9,015 nt of DNA from Gemmatimonadota bacterium (GCA_003222065.1 QHUV01000256.1:1-9015), one strand, 5' to 3'. Shown: positions 1 through 7,792, numbered from the stretch's first letter. Made by a program: numbers and translations. The notes: a model not told the origin generated them from the letters alone.

Positions 1-1104
1 GAAGTAATTCGGCGCCGCGACCTTTGCAATCTCCTCATCGAGCGCCGCGAGCGCTTCCCTGAGCTTCTCCGGAGTGGTCTCGCCGGCGATCGTGATCGGG
101 CCGACGTGATTGAGCGTATAGTAATTGACGCCGATCGACTGAAAGAGGCCGCTGTCGACGAGTCGCTTCTGGAAGCGCGAGCCTGCCTGGTTCAACACAT
201 CCGAGAATACATCGGCCGCGTATGTTGCGGCCGCGTCTTTCACCGCGCTCGGGCCCTCCCACTTCAGCATAACGACGATCGAGCCGACGGGCTGCTCCGT
301 AATGACGCCTTTGTTCCGCTCGAGCGGCGGTACCGGCGGGATAGGGTTGGAGACGAATGGATCGGCGCCGCGCTTCCAGTCGCCGAACACCGTCCGTGCG
401 ATCGCGAAGACTCGCGCCGGCGCCACATCACCTGTCACGACGATCGCGGAATTGTTTGGGATGTAGTAGCGCTGCTGAATGAAGCGCATCTGCTCGGGCG
501 TCGTACGAAGAATCACGTCGCGCTCACCGAGCGGATTCTTACGGCTCCAGGCAGTAGTCCAGAGCGCCTTATCGATCACTGTGGAAAAGTGATAGAAGGG
601 ACTCGACTCGTTACGGTCGTACTCGCCGATCACCACCGCGCGCTCGCGCTCCAGCTCATCTTGTCGGAACAGCGGTCCTTTGAGGGGCGCCGCGAGAAAG
701 CGCATTCCCGCTTCGAGACTGTCCGCGGGGAGCGTGACGTAGTAGTTGACGACCTCCTCCCGAGTCTGGCCATTGAACACCGCGCCTAACTCGGATGCGC
801 GTCCGACGAACTGGTCCGGCTGCGGATACTCGGTGTTTGCCTTGAAGAACATGTGCTCGTAGAGGTGTGACAGCCCCTCGAACTGCGGGCCCTGCGTGAA
901 CGAGCCGTTTCGCACATCGACTTCGATCGTCACGAGCGGGACGCCCCGGTTCTCGACCACGATTACCTCGAGGCCGTTCGGCAACACCTGGCGCTGAATC
1001 CGTCGCTCGAGCTCCGCGCGTTGGCTGAATGCTGGCAACGCGAGCAGGGCCGCGAAGAGCGCGGCGAGCGGAAGTTGGCGTGGTAGCGTCTGGCGTACCT
1101 CCAT
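1..1104 (-). CDS. M16 family zinc metallopeptidase, N-terminal part (cut by window edge)
   Basis: Reverse-complement translation from the ATG at 1104 gives 368 stop-free residues that run off the left edge. Residues 1-27 form a signal peptide (hydrophobic run LPLAALFAALLALPAFS, likely cut before Gln28), so the product is exported. The inverted zinc motif HLYEH lies at residues 80-84, and the third zinc ligand fits Glu161 in VVIGEYDRNE, 76 residues later, the classical M16 spacing. Both halves of the zinc site are intact, so this is the catalytic type rather than an inactive partner subunit. From about residue 200 the sequence (TPEQMRFIQQRYYIPNNSA) enters the M16 C-terminal domain. The family degrades peptides or unfolded polypeptides as two-domain or paired subunits. 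A Shine-Dalgarno GAGGAAAG sits 5 nt upstream of the start. The gene is divergent from murB. The rest of the protein, and any paired M16 gene after it, lies outside the window. Confidence 0.93.
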   Translation of the reverse strand, partial: MEVRQTLPRQLPLAALFAALLALPAFSQRAELERRIQRQVLPNGLEVIVVENRGVPLVTIEVDVRNGSFTQGPQFEGLSHLYEHMFFKANTEYPQPDQFVGRASELGAVFNGQTREEVVNYYVTLPADSLEAGMRFLAAPLKGPLFRQDELERERAVVIGEYDRNESSPFYHFSTVIDKALWTTAWSRKNPLGERDVILRTTPEQMRFIQQRYYIPNNSAIVVTGDVAPARVFAIARTVFGDWKRGADPFVSNPIPPVPPLERNKGVITEQPVGSIVVMLKWEGPSAVKDAAATYAADVFSDVLNQAGSRFQKRLVDSGLFQSIGVNYYTLNHVGPITIAGETTPEKLREALAALDEEIAKVAAPNYF

Positions 1105-1109
1105 GATTT

Positions 1110-1117
1110 CTTTCCTC
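1110..1117 (-). promoter_or_regulatory. Shine-Dalgarno of the M16 protease gene
   Basis: On the minus strand this reads GAGGAAAG, 5 nt before the ATG at 1104. It supports that start and fills about half of the 17-bp gap to murB, leaving no room there for a promoter for either gene. Confidence 0.6.
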
Positions 1118-1121
1118 AACA

Positions 1122-2147
1122 ATGTCTGGCTCATCAACCGCCGCGACCGGCGCACGTGATCGAAAGCAGCTTCACGACCAGCTGAGTCTCGTCGCGAAGC
1201 GAATTGCGTTGTGCATTGGCGACGCACCGCGCGACACCGTTCATTCGCGACTCCGCCGTAACGAGCCCCTCGCAGCTTATACCACTTTTCGTATCGGTGG
1301 CCCAGCCGACCTCTTCTTCGAAGCTACTACCGCGGACGAGCTGGCAAATGCCGTACTTAGCGCGCGCGAGCTCGATGTGCCGTATTTCGTGCTCGGACTC
1401 GGCGCCAATATTCTCGTCGGCGACAAGGGATTTCGCGGGCTCGTCGTTCGCAACACGGCTCGACACTTTGCCTTTCGCGAACACGATTCGACCTGCACGC
1501 TGTGGACCGAAAGCGGCGCGGTCGTCAAGGACCTGATTCTGGAGTCGGTTCGGCGAGGCTGGTCGGGACTCGAGCATTACGTCGGCATACCGAGCACCGT
1601 TGGCGGGGCTGTATGGCAGAATCTGCACTTTCTATCGCCTGCCCCGGAGCGTGAACGCACCATGTTCATCGCCGAGGTCTTCGAGTCGTGTGAGATCCTC
1701 AGCGAAGAGAACGAGCGGCGCACCGTTGGGCCTGACTATGTGAAGTTTGGCTACGACGACTCTGTTTTTCATCATCGTCGCGACATCATTCTCGCCGCGA
1801 CCTTCCGCCTCACGAAGGGCGACGCCGCGACGCTGCACCGCATCATGCAAGAGAATCTGAGCTGGCGCGGTGGCAAGCATCCGTGGCTGGACTGGCATCC
1901 GAGCGCCGGATCGGTGTTCAAGAAGATCGAAGGCGTCGGGGCAGGTCGCCTGATCGATCAATGCGGACTCAAAGGGGCTCGAGTCGGCGACGCGCAGATC
2001 TCGCATATCCACGCGAACATCATGGTGAACCTCGGCCACGCGACTGCGCATGACGTACGTGAGCTCATCGCCATTGCGCAACGCGAAGTCGAACAGAAAC
2101 ACGATCTCCGCCTCGAGCCCGAGATCGGGTTTATTGGCGAGTTCTAA
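1122..2147 (+). CDS. murB: UDP-N-acetylmuramate dehydrogenase (MurB)
   Basis: MurB is the cytoplasmic FAD enzyme that reduces UDP-GlcNAc-enolpyruvate to UDP-MurNAc with NADPH, the second committed step of peptidoglycan synthesis. The 341-residue product shows the family landmarks in order: AYTTFRIGGPADLFF (52-66) and GLGANILVGDKGFRGLVV (92-109) of the FAD-binding domain, GIPSTVGGAV (155-164), SAGSVFKK (261-268) carrying the catalytic Ser264, GLKGARVGDAQISHIHAN (282-299), and the C-terminal LEPEIGFIGEF with the expected Glu (probably 334). Two motifs are unusual. The NAGAYG stretch usual after GIPxTVGGAV is replaced by NLHFLSPAPERER. The usual FGYR is FGYDDS, so Asp212 replaces the conserved Arg. 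The N-terminal ~45 residues before the core are longer than typical. ATG 1122 is the first possible start after an in-frame stop at 1104 but has no Shine-Dalgarno; TTG at 1209 is a weaker alternative. Confidence 0.93.
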   Translation: MSGSSTAATGARDRKQLHDQLSLVAKRIALCIGDAPRDTVHSRLRRNEPLAAYTTFRIGGPADLFFEATTADELANAVLSARELDVPYFVLGLGANILVGDKGFRGLVVRNTARHFAFREHDSTCTLWTESGAVVKDLILESVRRGWSGLEHYVGIPSTVGGAVWQNLHFLSPAPERERTMFIAEVFESCEILSEENERRTVGPDYVKFGYDDSVFHHRRDIILAATFRLTKGDAATLHRIMQENLSWRGGKHPWLDWHPSAGSVFKKIEGVGAGRLIDQCGLKGARVGDAQISHIHANIMVNLGHATAHDVRELIAIAQREVEQKHDLRLEPEIGFIGEF

Positions 2148-2159
2148 ACACAGCTCGCG

Positions 2160-3848
2160 TTAGTACTCCTGGCCCACGCGAAAGGCGAAACGCCACGGCG
2201 CCGCTCGGTCGACGGGTCGCGCCACGCCGAAACCAAGTAGTCCTGCGAAAAAGGTCAGACGAGCGTCGACAGTGGCGCGCATGCCGTTCGTGGGCGTTGA
2301 AACAGGCCCCAGGCATGGGATGAGCGCACCACAGGAGGACGTCCCGGTTGGGCTGAGACCGCGGATTGCGGCTCGGGCCGCATCCGTCGACGCTTCTGTC
2401 CAGCCGCTTTGAACGCCCGCGGCCATGCCGGGACTGAGTCCCGGGATGATCAGCGATCGTATGAGGCGCAATGGCCGTCGCAACACCGGGAAGGTATAGC
2501 TGGCTAGCATGCCGCCAGCCGCGGCTCGATCGCCGGCGAACTGCTTGTAATCGTAACCTGGCAGCGCGTTCTCGCCGCCCAGCTCGAAGAGCGCTTGCGA
2601 CGGCAAGGACCTTCCGAGGACAATGCCGCCCTGCGCACGGCCGGCAATTACGAGATCACCAATGCTGTGACGCGCCGCCAGCGTCAGCTCGCTGCGCTGC
2701 CAGTTCAACTGGCCTCGCGCCATTTCATGCGACGCGACGAGTCCTAGTCCCGGCTCGAGGAACATCCCCGTTACACCGGGGTGTAGCTCGAACGTTGCCG
2801 CGCCGCGCCAATAATTCCCGTCCACGCTGCCGCGGTTGAGGCGGAAACGACCGACGCCAAGCACCGAGCGGCCCAATCGCGCGACTTCGGATCGGTCGCC
2901 GCTGAAGCCCGCTTCAACCGTGACGAGCGCGTCGTGGCGCGGCGCAAAGTTTCTCGTTAGGTCGACGGCGGCAACGCGGCGGTCGATATAGTCCTGATCG
3001 TCGATCCCGCCAAAGAGCGCGCCAAACCCTTCGCTCCCGCCCTCCAGCGGCGGGGTGAAATCGTTGGTGCTGGCGAGGGTGCGTTCGCCGCGAATGGTCG
3101 TCGTCCACCCCCCACGGTGGTATTGCAGCGACCCGCTGCCCCGCAGGGTTCTTTCGCTCCACGCCCAGCCGCCGAAGACATGCGCCGTTAGGCCAGGCGC
3201 CGCATCGCGAAAGCGCTCGCCACCGGCGAAACCGGTGTACATGCCTTCGACGCGGTTGAATCGAAAGACCTCCTCGAGCTTTGTGGGCGCGAGTTCGAGC
3301 CGCGGCGGCCCGTCCATCCTCCACGCGTCTGGCGCCAGATCGTCGAAATCCGATGCGCTCACGTTCGCCGTCGCGACACCCAAGGGCTTCATCCACCCTC
3401 GATATCGACCGATGCTGTCCGCCGGCGCATAGGAAAGCCGGCGGCGGTAGGGCAACCGCTCACCGAGCGTTCCGGCGCTGTCCACGCTCGCGCTGTCGCC
3501 GAATCCGGTGTGCCCGTCCACATCGAGATCGGCGAACCGCGACACCAGCCTGAACACCGATCGTTGGCTGCCTAACGGCGCGAATGTCGCCTGGAACTCC
3601 GATCGTTGGAACGATGGAAGCCAATACTGCCCGCCCACTTCCGCATTGACGAACTCGACGTAGGCCACGGCGATGATGCCCGGCATCCGCCCAAGTAGTG
3701 GACGCCGGCCGCGCGGGCCGGGAGTTTGCACGAACTGTCCACGCATGCGCACGATCTGATGCCTTGTGGCATCGAAATCAATCTCTCCCTCGAACGCAGC
3801 GATGCGAGATTTGCGAGCCGCGGCGTCGAACACTGGTCTCACGTGCAC
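2160..3848 (-). CDS. outer-membrane beta-barrel protein (BamA/TamA- or DUF5686-like), body of a gene with a disrupted 5' end
   Basis: From the GTG at 3848 this encodes 562 residues with the look of an outer-membrane barrel: alternating aromatic and polar strands, a DUF5686-like FRFNRVEGMYTGFAGGERF (195-213), an Omp85-like FELGGENALPGYDYKQFAGD (421-440), and a C-terminal tyrosine (RFAFRVGQEY). An LVVxx-type helical domain is absent. GTG 3848 is only the first accepted start codon. The frame stays open to 4260 and is still gene-like upstream: SWTIPYLYGDRLTLGVEF at about 4112-4059, then HPLAADREQFYRYAGGDT at about 3947-3894. That upstream part has no ATG, GTG or TTG codon, and the only plausible start (ATG 4231, with signal peptide) is in another frame. 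The gene therefore looks frameshifted or internally deleted. It is last in the minus-strand cluster behind ABC-F and ends 12 bp from the murB stop, convergently. Function is inferred from fold only; Omp85 homology is possible but unproven. Confidence 0.72.
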   Translation of the reverse strand: MHVRPVFDAAARKSRIAAFEGEIDFDATRHQIVRMRGQFVQTPGPRGRRPLLGRMPGIIAVAYVEFVNAEVGGQYWLPSFQRSEFQATFAPLGSQRSVFRLVSRFADLDVDGHTGFGDSASVDSAGTLGERLPYRRRLSYAPADSIGRYRGWMKPLGVATANVSASDFDDLAPDAWRMDGPPRLELAPTKLEEVFRFNRVEGMYTGFAGGERFRDAAPGLTAHVFGGWAWSERTLRGSGSLQYHRGGWTTTIRGERTLASTNDFTPPLEGGSEGFGALFGGIDDQDYIDRRVAAVDLTRNFAPRHDALVTVEAGFSGDRSEVARLGRSVLGVGRFRLNRGSVDGNYWRGAATFELHPGVTGMFLEPGLGLVASHEMARGQLNWQRSELTLAARHSIGDLVIAGRAQGGIVLGRSLPSQALFELGGENALPGYDYKQFAGDRAAAGGMLASYTFPVLRRPLRLIRSLIIPGLSPGMAAGVQSGWTEASTDAARAAIRGLSPTGTSSCGALIPCLGPVSTPTNGMRATVDARLTFFAGLLGFGVARPVDRAAPWRFAFRVGQEY

Positions 3849-4075
3849 GCGGACGATCGGGACATCCCGGCCTCGCGCATGGAGGACGGCGATCGTGTCG
3901 CCACCAGCGTAGCGATAAAATTGCTCGCGATCGGCGGCGAGAGGGTGAACGGCGTGGATCGTGTCTTGTCCGCGACGGTGTTGTTCTGTCGAGCTGTCGG
4001 TAAGACTATCAGGTCGCGGGAGGCGTCGGTTCGATGGCGGGGGCGCCGCGCGCTCCGGGAATTCGACGCCTAACG

Positions 4076-4231
4076 TCAGTCGATCCCCGTAGAGATATGG
4101 AATCGTCCAGCTGCGGGCGAAGGACAGAGCGCGACGGCGATGAATGCCGCGAGCGCCCGCGAGGTATAGACGGAGTCCGCGTGCGAGGCCCCAACAGCCA
4201 CCAACTGCAGAATCAGAATGGGACCGAGCAT
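4076..4231 (-). pseudogene. detached 5' end (signal peptide) of the outer-membrane protein gene
   Basis: ATG 4231, 28 bp after the ABC-F stop codon and preceded by GAGAG, opens a 51-codon frame beginning MLGPILILQLVAVGASHADS, a good signal peptide, followed by VYTSRALAAFIA. It then loses sense and stops at TGA 4078-4076. The downstream gene body continues in the other frame, resuming recognisable sequence at ALSFARSWTIPYLYGDR (about 4130-4080). Joining the two needs a frame change within about 4140-4120, where ALAAFIA meets RALSFARS. From memory of related barrel proteins, a stretch of several tens of residues normally separates the signal peptide from the WTxPYLYGxR segment; here only a few codons do. 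The simplest reading is an out-of-frame deletion, making the gene a recent pseudogene. An assembly error is the main alternative. Confidence 0.45.
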
Positions 4232-4259
4232 GATGCTCTCGTACGCGCGAATCGGCGCG

Positions 4260-6260
4260 TCAGGTTTCGCTCGCCGCGAGCTCGCGATTCAGTTCTTCGA
4301 CTTCATCGGTCGCCGCGCTCCACTGCTCGAGCGCAGCATCCAGCCGTCGCTTGGCATGCTCGAGCTGTCCGCCGAGCGTGGCCGCGTCAGTGGCGCCCGT
4401 GGCGCGCGTATAAAGCTGCGGATCCTCGAGCGCGGCGGACACCGTCGCGATCTCTGCCTCGAGCTCGTCGATTGTCTTTTCTACGGTCTCCACGTCGCGC
4501 CGTGCCCGCCGCAGCTCACGAGTAAGATCGCGCGCTGTGCGAGAGCGCTTTTCAGACTCGTTTCGCCGCGTGCGTTCGAGGCGCTGGCGCTCATGCACGC
4601 GACGCAACGCTGCTTCCTCGCTCGCGCGCACCGCGGCCGCGCGCTCGCGTTCCGCGCTCACCAACTCCCACTCAGCGAAGCCTCCATCGAATTCTGTAAT
4701 GTGTCGCTCATGTAGCACCCACAGCCTCTCGGTCAGCCCACGCAGCAACTCACGATCGTGACTTACAAGAATCACGGTGCCATCGTATCGCTCGAGCGCA
4801 TCCTCGAGCGCCTCGATCGACTCGACGTCAAGATGATTGGTCGGCTCGTCGAGGATGAGCAGATTCGAACGCGAGAGCATGAGCATGGCCAATGCGACGC
4901 GAGCCCGCTCGCCCCCGGAGAGCGTCTCGGGGCGACGCTGCACTTCATCGCCCGAAAAACCAAACCGGCCAAGATGGCCTTGAATGAGCCGTCGTTCCCA
5001 GGCCGGGCGCAATTCGGCGATCGTCTCGTACAAGGTCTTGTCGAGCGGAACCTGCGAGAGGTCCTGTCGGTAGTAGGCGACGTCGATGCCACTGCCGAGT
5101 CGTAGCGCGCCCGATTCAACGGGATGATGTCCGACGAGTGCCTTCAAGAGCGTTGACTTGCCGGCGCCGTTTGGGCCGACGAGCCCAAGAACCTGCCCAC
5201 GGCGTAGCGAGCCGGTGAACGCGTCCACCAAGACTCGCCTAACGCTCGAACCAGACTCCGTGACGCTGACCGTTGCTCGGTCGGCGATGGCGACACGGTC
5301 GCCACCCCGCTGTGCGACGTCGAAGCGCAGCGCCATCGAGTCGTCGTCCGCCACGGGAGAACTCAGCCGCGGCAAGCGTGAGAGCCGCTTGCGCCGGCCC
5401 TTCGCCTGACGACTGTTTTGTCCAGCGATGTTGCGGGCGATGTAGTCCTGTTCATGGGCAATCGTGCGTTGCTGCTTGTCGAATACGCGTTGTTGCGTCA
5501 AGCGCTTCTCATCGCGCTGCGTGACGAACGCGGTGTACGAGCCCGCGTACGGGGTCGCCGTTTCGCCCTCGAAATGCAGAACGTGGTCGACGACGTTTTG
5601 CAGGAATGCCCGATCGTGACTGATGAGGAGCACGGTCATCGACGACTCGCGAAGGAATTGCTCTAGCCAACGCGTCGTCTCCAAGTCGAGGTGATTCGTC
5701 GGCTCGTCGAGCAGAAGCACCTCGCCGCCGCGGACCAATTCTCGGGCCAAAGCGAGACGCCCCCGTTCGCCTCCACTCAATTGCGCGACGGGCGTGGAGC
5801 GCGCCTGCTGCGGCTCGAATCCGAGTCCGTGCAATACGGCATCGATACGTGACGTCGCGTCGTATCCCCCCTCGCGCGCGAACCGCTCGAGGTCCCGGCC
5901 ATAGCGGTTCAGCGCCTCGTCAGACGCGTCTGTACTCAGGGCATGGGCTTGCTCGAGCAGCGATTGCTCAAGCGTGAGGAGCTCGGCGAGGCCCCCTGCC
6001 GCCACTTCCCAGACCGTCCCGGCATCACCGAAGTCGCGATGTTGATCGAGAAGCGCAACGCGAAGCGCGGACTGGCGAACGATCGTTCCCCGCGTCGGTT
6101 GGAGCTCGCCCGTGAGGAGTCGGAAAAGCGTCGTCTTGCCTGTACCGTTCCGACCGATGATGCCCCAACGCTCTCCGCTTGCGACTGTAAAAGTTATGTC
6201 GCGGAAAAGCACGGTCGCCCCGAACTGGACGGCGACATTCGACACTTGAATCTGCGTCAT
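4260..6260 (-). CDS. ABC-F family ATP-binding protein (Uup/YheS/EttA type)
   Basis: A soluble 666-residue protein with two ABC ATPase domains and no membrane segments. Domain 1 has Walker A GRNGTGKT (36-43), signature LSGGE (161-165), Walker B with DEPTNHLD (185-192) and switch His215. Domain 2 has GPNGAGKS (362-369), LSGGE (447-451), DEPTNHLD (471-478) and His501. Both sites look catalytically complete. The basic, helical inter-domain linker (about 245-310, with NSRQAKGRRKRLSRL) is the ABC-F P-site-tRNA interaction segment. Residues about 535-665 are charged heptad-like helix, as in the coiled-coil C-terminal domain of Uup and YheS. ABC-F proteins bind the ribosomal E site, where they relieve stalling or protect against antibiotics. 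Two full sites plus the C-terminal coiled coil favour a housekeeping Uup/YheS-like role over a resistance factor, but which subfamily cannot be settled here. It lies 42 bp behind the ArsC-like gene. No good Shine-Dalgarno is within range of ATG 6260; GAGGAG lies about 20 nt upstream. Confidence 0.96.
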   Translation of the reverse strand: MTQIQVSNVAVQFGATVLFRDITFTVASGERWGIIGRNGTGKTTLFRLLTGELQPTRGTIVRQSALRVALLDQHRDFGDAGTVWEVAAGGLAELLTLEQSLLEQAHALSTDASDEALNRYGRDLERFAREGGYDATSRIDAVLHGLGFEPQQARSTPVAQLSGGERGRLALARELVRGGEVLLLDEPTNHLDLETTRWLEQFLRESSMTVLLISHDRAFLQNVVDHVLHFEGETATPYAGSYTAFVTQRDEKRLTQQRVFDKQQRTIAHEQDYIARNIAGQNSRQAKGRRKRLSRLPRLSSPVADDDSMALRFDVAQRGGDRVAIADRATVSVTESGSSVRRVLVDAFTGSLRRGQVLGLVGPNGAGKSTLLKALVGHHPVESGALRLGSGIDVAYYRQDLSQVPLDKTLYETIAELRPAWERRLIQGHLGRFGFSGDEVQRRPETLSGGERARVALAMLMLSRSNLLILDEPTNHLDVESIEALEDALERYDGTVILVSHDRELLRGLTERLWVLHERHITEFDGGFAEWELVSAERERAAAVRASEEAALRRVHERQRLERTRRNESEKRSRTARDLTRELRRARRDVETVEKTIDELEAEIATVSAALEDPQLYTRATGATDAATLGGQLEHAKRRLDAALEQWSAATDEVEELNRELAASET

Positions 6261-6302
6261 CTCGCTACGCGCGGCGTTGCTCCTCGTGGTGAACGACGAC
6301 GC

Positions 6303-6662
6303 TCACGTCGTGGTCCATTGACGCCACTCTTCTTCGGCCAAACCGATCGTCAACCCCTTTGCGCCGGGACCAATCTCGCGAACGAGCGGCATGCGAAGCA
6401 TGAGTGGCTCCTCAGCGAGCTTGTCGAGCCATCGCTCTTCCGAGATGGCCGCGTGGCGCATGCCTAGCGAGGCAAACGGACGCGACGCGCGATCGATCAG
6501 CGCGTCGACGCCGTATCGCTGCGCAAATCGCCGCAACTCGGATGGCGAGGCTGGCCGCTCGGCGAAATCAACGAAGTGCGTCTTGATCCGTCGCTCCGAA
6601 AAGAAACGCAACGCCTTTCTCGTGTCGGCGCTCTTCTTCACGCCGAAGATCTGAACTTCCAT
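6303..6662 (-). CDS. ArsC/Spx/YffB-fold protein lacking the catalytic cysteine
   Basis: The 119-residue product matches the small thioredoxin-fold ArsC/YffB family over its whole length. The N-terminal strand MEVQIFGVKKSADTRKALRF aligns with YffB-type YGIKNCDTxKKA, and the C-terminal half with MPLVRE and LTIGLAEEEW matches the family's RPLL...GFxxxxW region. Where YffB and ArsC carry the redox cysteine there is Ser11, and the protein contains no cysteine at all. It therefore cannot use the ArsC thiol chemistry and should not be called an arsenate reductase. I remember similar KSADTRKALRF proteins, so this is probably a stable subfamily rather than a fresh mutation, with an unknown (perhaps binding or Spx-like regulatory) role. 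It is the first gene of the minus-strand cluster and is divergent from the hydrolase at 6712. ATG 6662 is the natural start because the family motif begins at residue 4. Confidence 0.85.
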   Translation of the reverse strand: MEVQIFGVKKSADTRKALRFFSERRIKTHFVDFAERPASPSELRRFAQRYGVDALIDRASRPFASLGMRHAAISEERWLDKLAEEPLMLRMPLVREIGPGAKGLTIGLAEEEWRQWTTT

Positions 6663-6711
6663 CGATTAGTTTGCGTTCGTAGCCGGTCGATCGGCGCAAG
6701 ACACTGAATCC
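6663..6711. promoter_or_regulatory. divergent intergenic region, probable promoters for both directions
   Basis: These 49 bp separate the divergent starts of the ArsC-like gene (6662, -) and the YheT-like hydrolase (6712, +). Its left end (GATTAGTTTGCG) is more AT-rich than the surroundings. By position it should carry at least one promoter for each direction, but I cannot pick out convincing -35/-10 pairs, and neither gene has a clear Shine-Dalgarno here. Confidence 0.3.
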
Positions 6712-7755
6712 ATGACTGCACTGGTGTCACACCCACATCGCGAACATAGGTACCGCCCGGCATGGTGGGTACCCGGTCCGCACGCGCAAACTCTCTGGGG
6801 GAAGTTTGCCCGGCGCGTACCGTCATTGCCAACACGACTGGAGCGTTGGTCTACACCGGACGACGATTTCGTCGATGTCCTACGTCTAGATGCGGGCCCG
6901 GAGCGCCCCCGGCTTTTTCTGTTACATGGTCTAGAGGGTACTGTGCGCTCGCACTACGTCGGTGGCCTGTTGCACATGGCGCGCGAACGCAATTGGGGCG
7001 CGGACATGCTGATCTTTCGTGGGTGTGGTGCCGAGCAAAATCGCGCCGCCCGCCTTTACCACTCCGGCGAGACAGGCGATCTCTCCTTCACGGTCAGCCG
7101 TGTACTCGAGGAATTTCCCGCCGCTCCGATCGTCCTCTGCGGCGTCTCGCTCGGCGGAAACGTGTTGCTGAAGTGGCTCGGCGAGCGCGCGACGTCGCTT
7201 CCGGATCGCATTCTCGCCGCGGCGGCGATTTCCGTCCCATTCGACCTGGAGCGTGGCTCCCGACATATCTCAGTTGGGTTTTCCCGCGTCTACGAACGAC
7301 ATTTCCTCCGAACGTTGCGTCGCAAAGCCGAGACGAAGCTGGCGCGATTTCCTGGACTTTTCGATCCAGACGCGATGTCCCGGGCGCGCTCGCTTTACCA
7401 GTTCGATAACGTGGTTACCGCCCCGATGCACGGATTTCGCGACGCCCACGACTACTACAGTCGTTCGAGCTCGCTTCGATTTCTCGATCGCATTCGTCGG
7501 CCGACCCTGCTACTAAACTCGAAAGACGACCCCTTTCTTCCCGCCGAGGTTCTCAACGAGGTAGCGTCGGTCGCGCTTGGGAATCCCTGCCTCACGATGG
7601 AGTTCACCGAGCACGGAGGACACGTGGGCTTTGTTTCTGGAGTGCCCTGGCGACCCGTGTACTACGCGGAACGACGAGTTGCCGAATTCCTCGCCGCGCG
7701 GCTCGAGGTTGGCTCCCACCAGCAGACACCCAAAGCCCTCGCCTGCGGCCTGTAA
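6712..7755 (+). CDS. YheT/EMB8-family alpha/beta hydrolase
   Basis: This 347-residue soluble protein carries the YheT (AB hydrolase-4) signatures in order: WWVPGPHAQTLWGKF (18-32), LLHGLEGTVRSHYVGGL (70-86) forming the HG oxyanion region, and FRGCGAEQNRAARLYHSGET (102-121), the family-specific RGC...N...YHSG block. The nucleophile elbow GVSLGGN gives Ser146, the acid lies in NSKDDPF (Asp272 or Asp273), and His304 in TEHGGHVGF is the catalytic histidine. The triad is complete and the length usual for the family. Members act on esters or short-chain acyl compounds, but the natural substrate is generally unknown. No signal peptide or membrane segment is seen, so it is cytoplasmic. The last ~15 residues (GSHQQTPKALACGL) fall outside the conserved fold. 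It heads the plus-strand series and is followed by a 153-bp gap. The ATG at 6712 directly precedes the conserved N-terminus. Confidence 0.93.
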   Translation: MTALVSHPHREHRYRPAWWVPGPHAQTLWGKFARRVPSLPTRLERWSTPDDDFVDVLRLDAGPERPRLFLLHGLEGTVRSHYVGGLLHMARERNWGADMLIFRGCGAEQNRAARLYHSGETGDLSFTVSRVLEEFPAAPIVLCGVSLGGNVLLKWLGERATSLPDRILAAAAISVPFDLERGSRHISVGFSRVYERHFLRTLRRKAETKLARFPGLFDPDAMSRARSLYQFDNVVTAPMHGFRDAHDYYSRSSSLRFLDRIRRPTLLLNSKDDPFLPAEVLNEVASVALGNPCLTMEFTEHGGHVGFVSGVPWRPVYYAERRVAEFLAARLEVGSHQQTPKALACGL

Positions 7756-7792
7756 TCGGCTCGTCGCCACGCTCTTTCTTTTACCGATCACG

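Noticed and set aside
106..789. 227-codon plus-strand frame antisense to the M16 protease
   Set aside because: It is Arg/His-rich with no family resemblance, and the minus-strand frame carries HLYEH, the third Glu ligand and a signal peptide.
3698..4525. Several plus-strand frames (3698-4003, 3726-4073, 4034-4525) over the damaged barrel gene 5' end
   Set aside because: They are low-complexity Arg-rich products without motifs, opposite recognisable minus-strand protein sequence. They do not explain the frame break.
4260..5000. Frequent CTCGAG palindromes
   Set aside because: They mainly encode Leu-Glu pairs in the Glu/Leu-rich coiled coil and appear in other genes at similar codon contexts; composition is enough to explain them.
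6303..6662. Annotation as arsenate reductase
   Set aside because: The catalytic cysteine is absent (Ser11) and no other cysteine exists, so arsenate reduction by the family mechanism is not possible.
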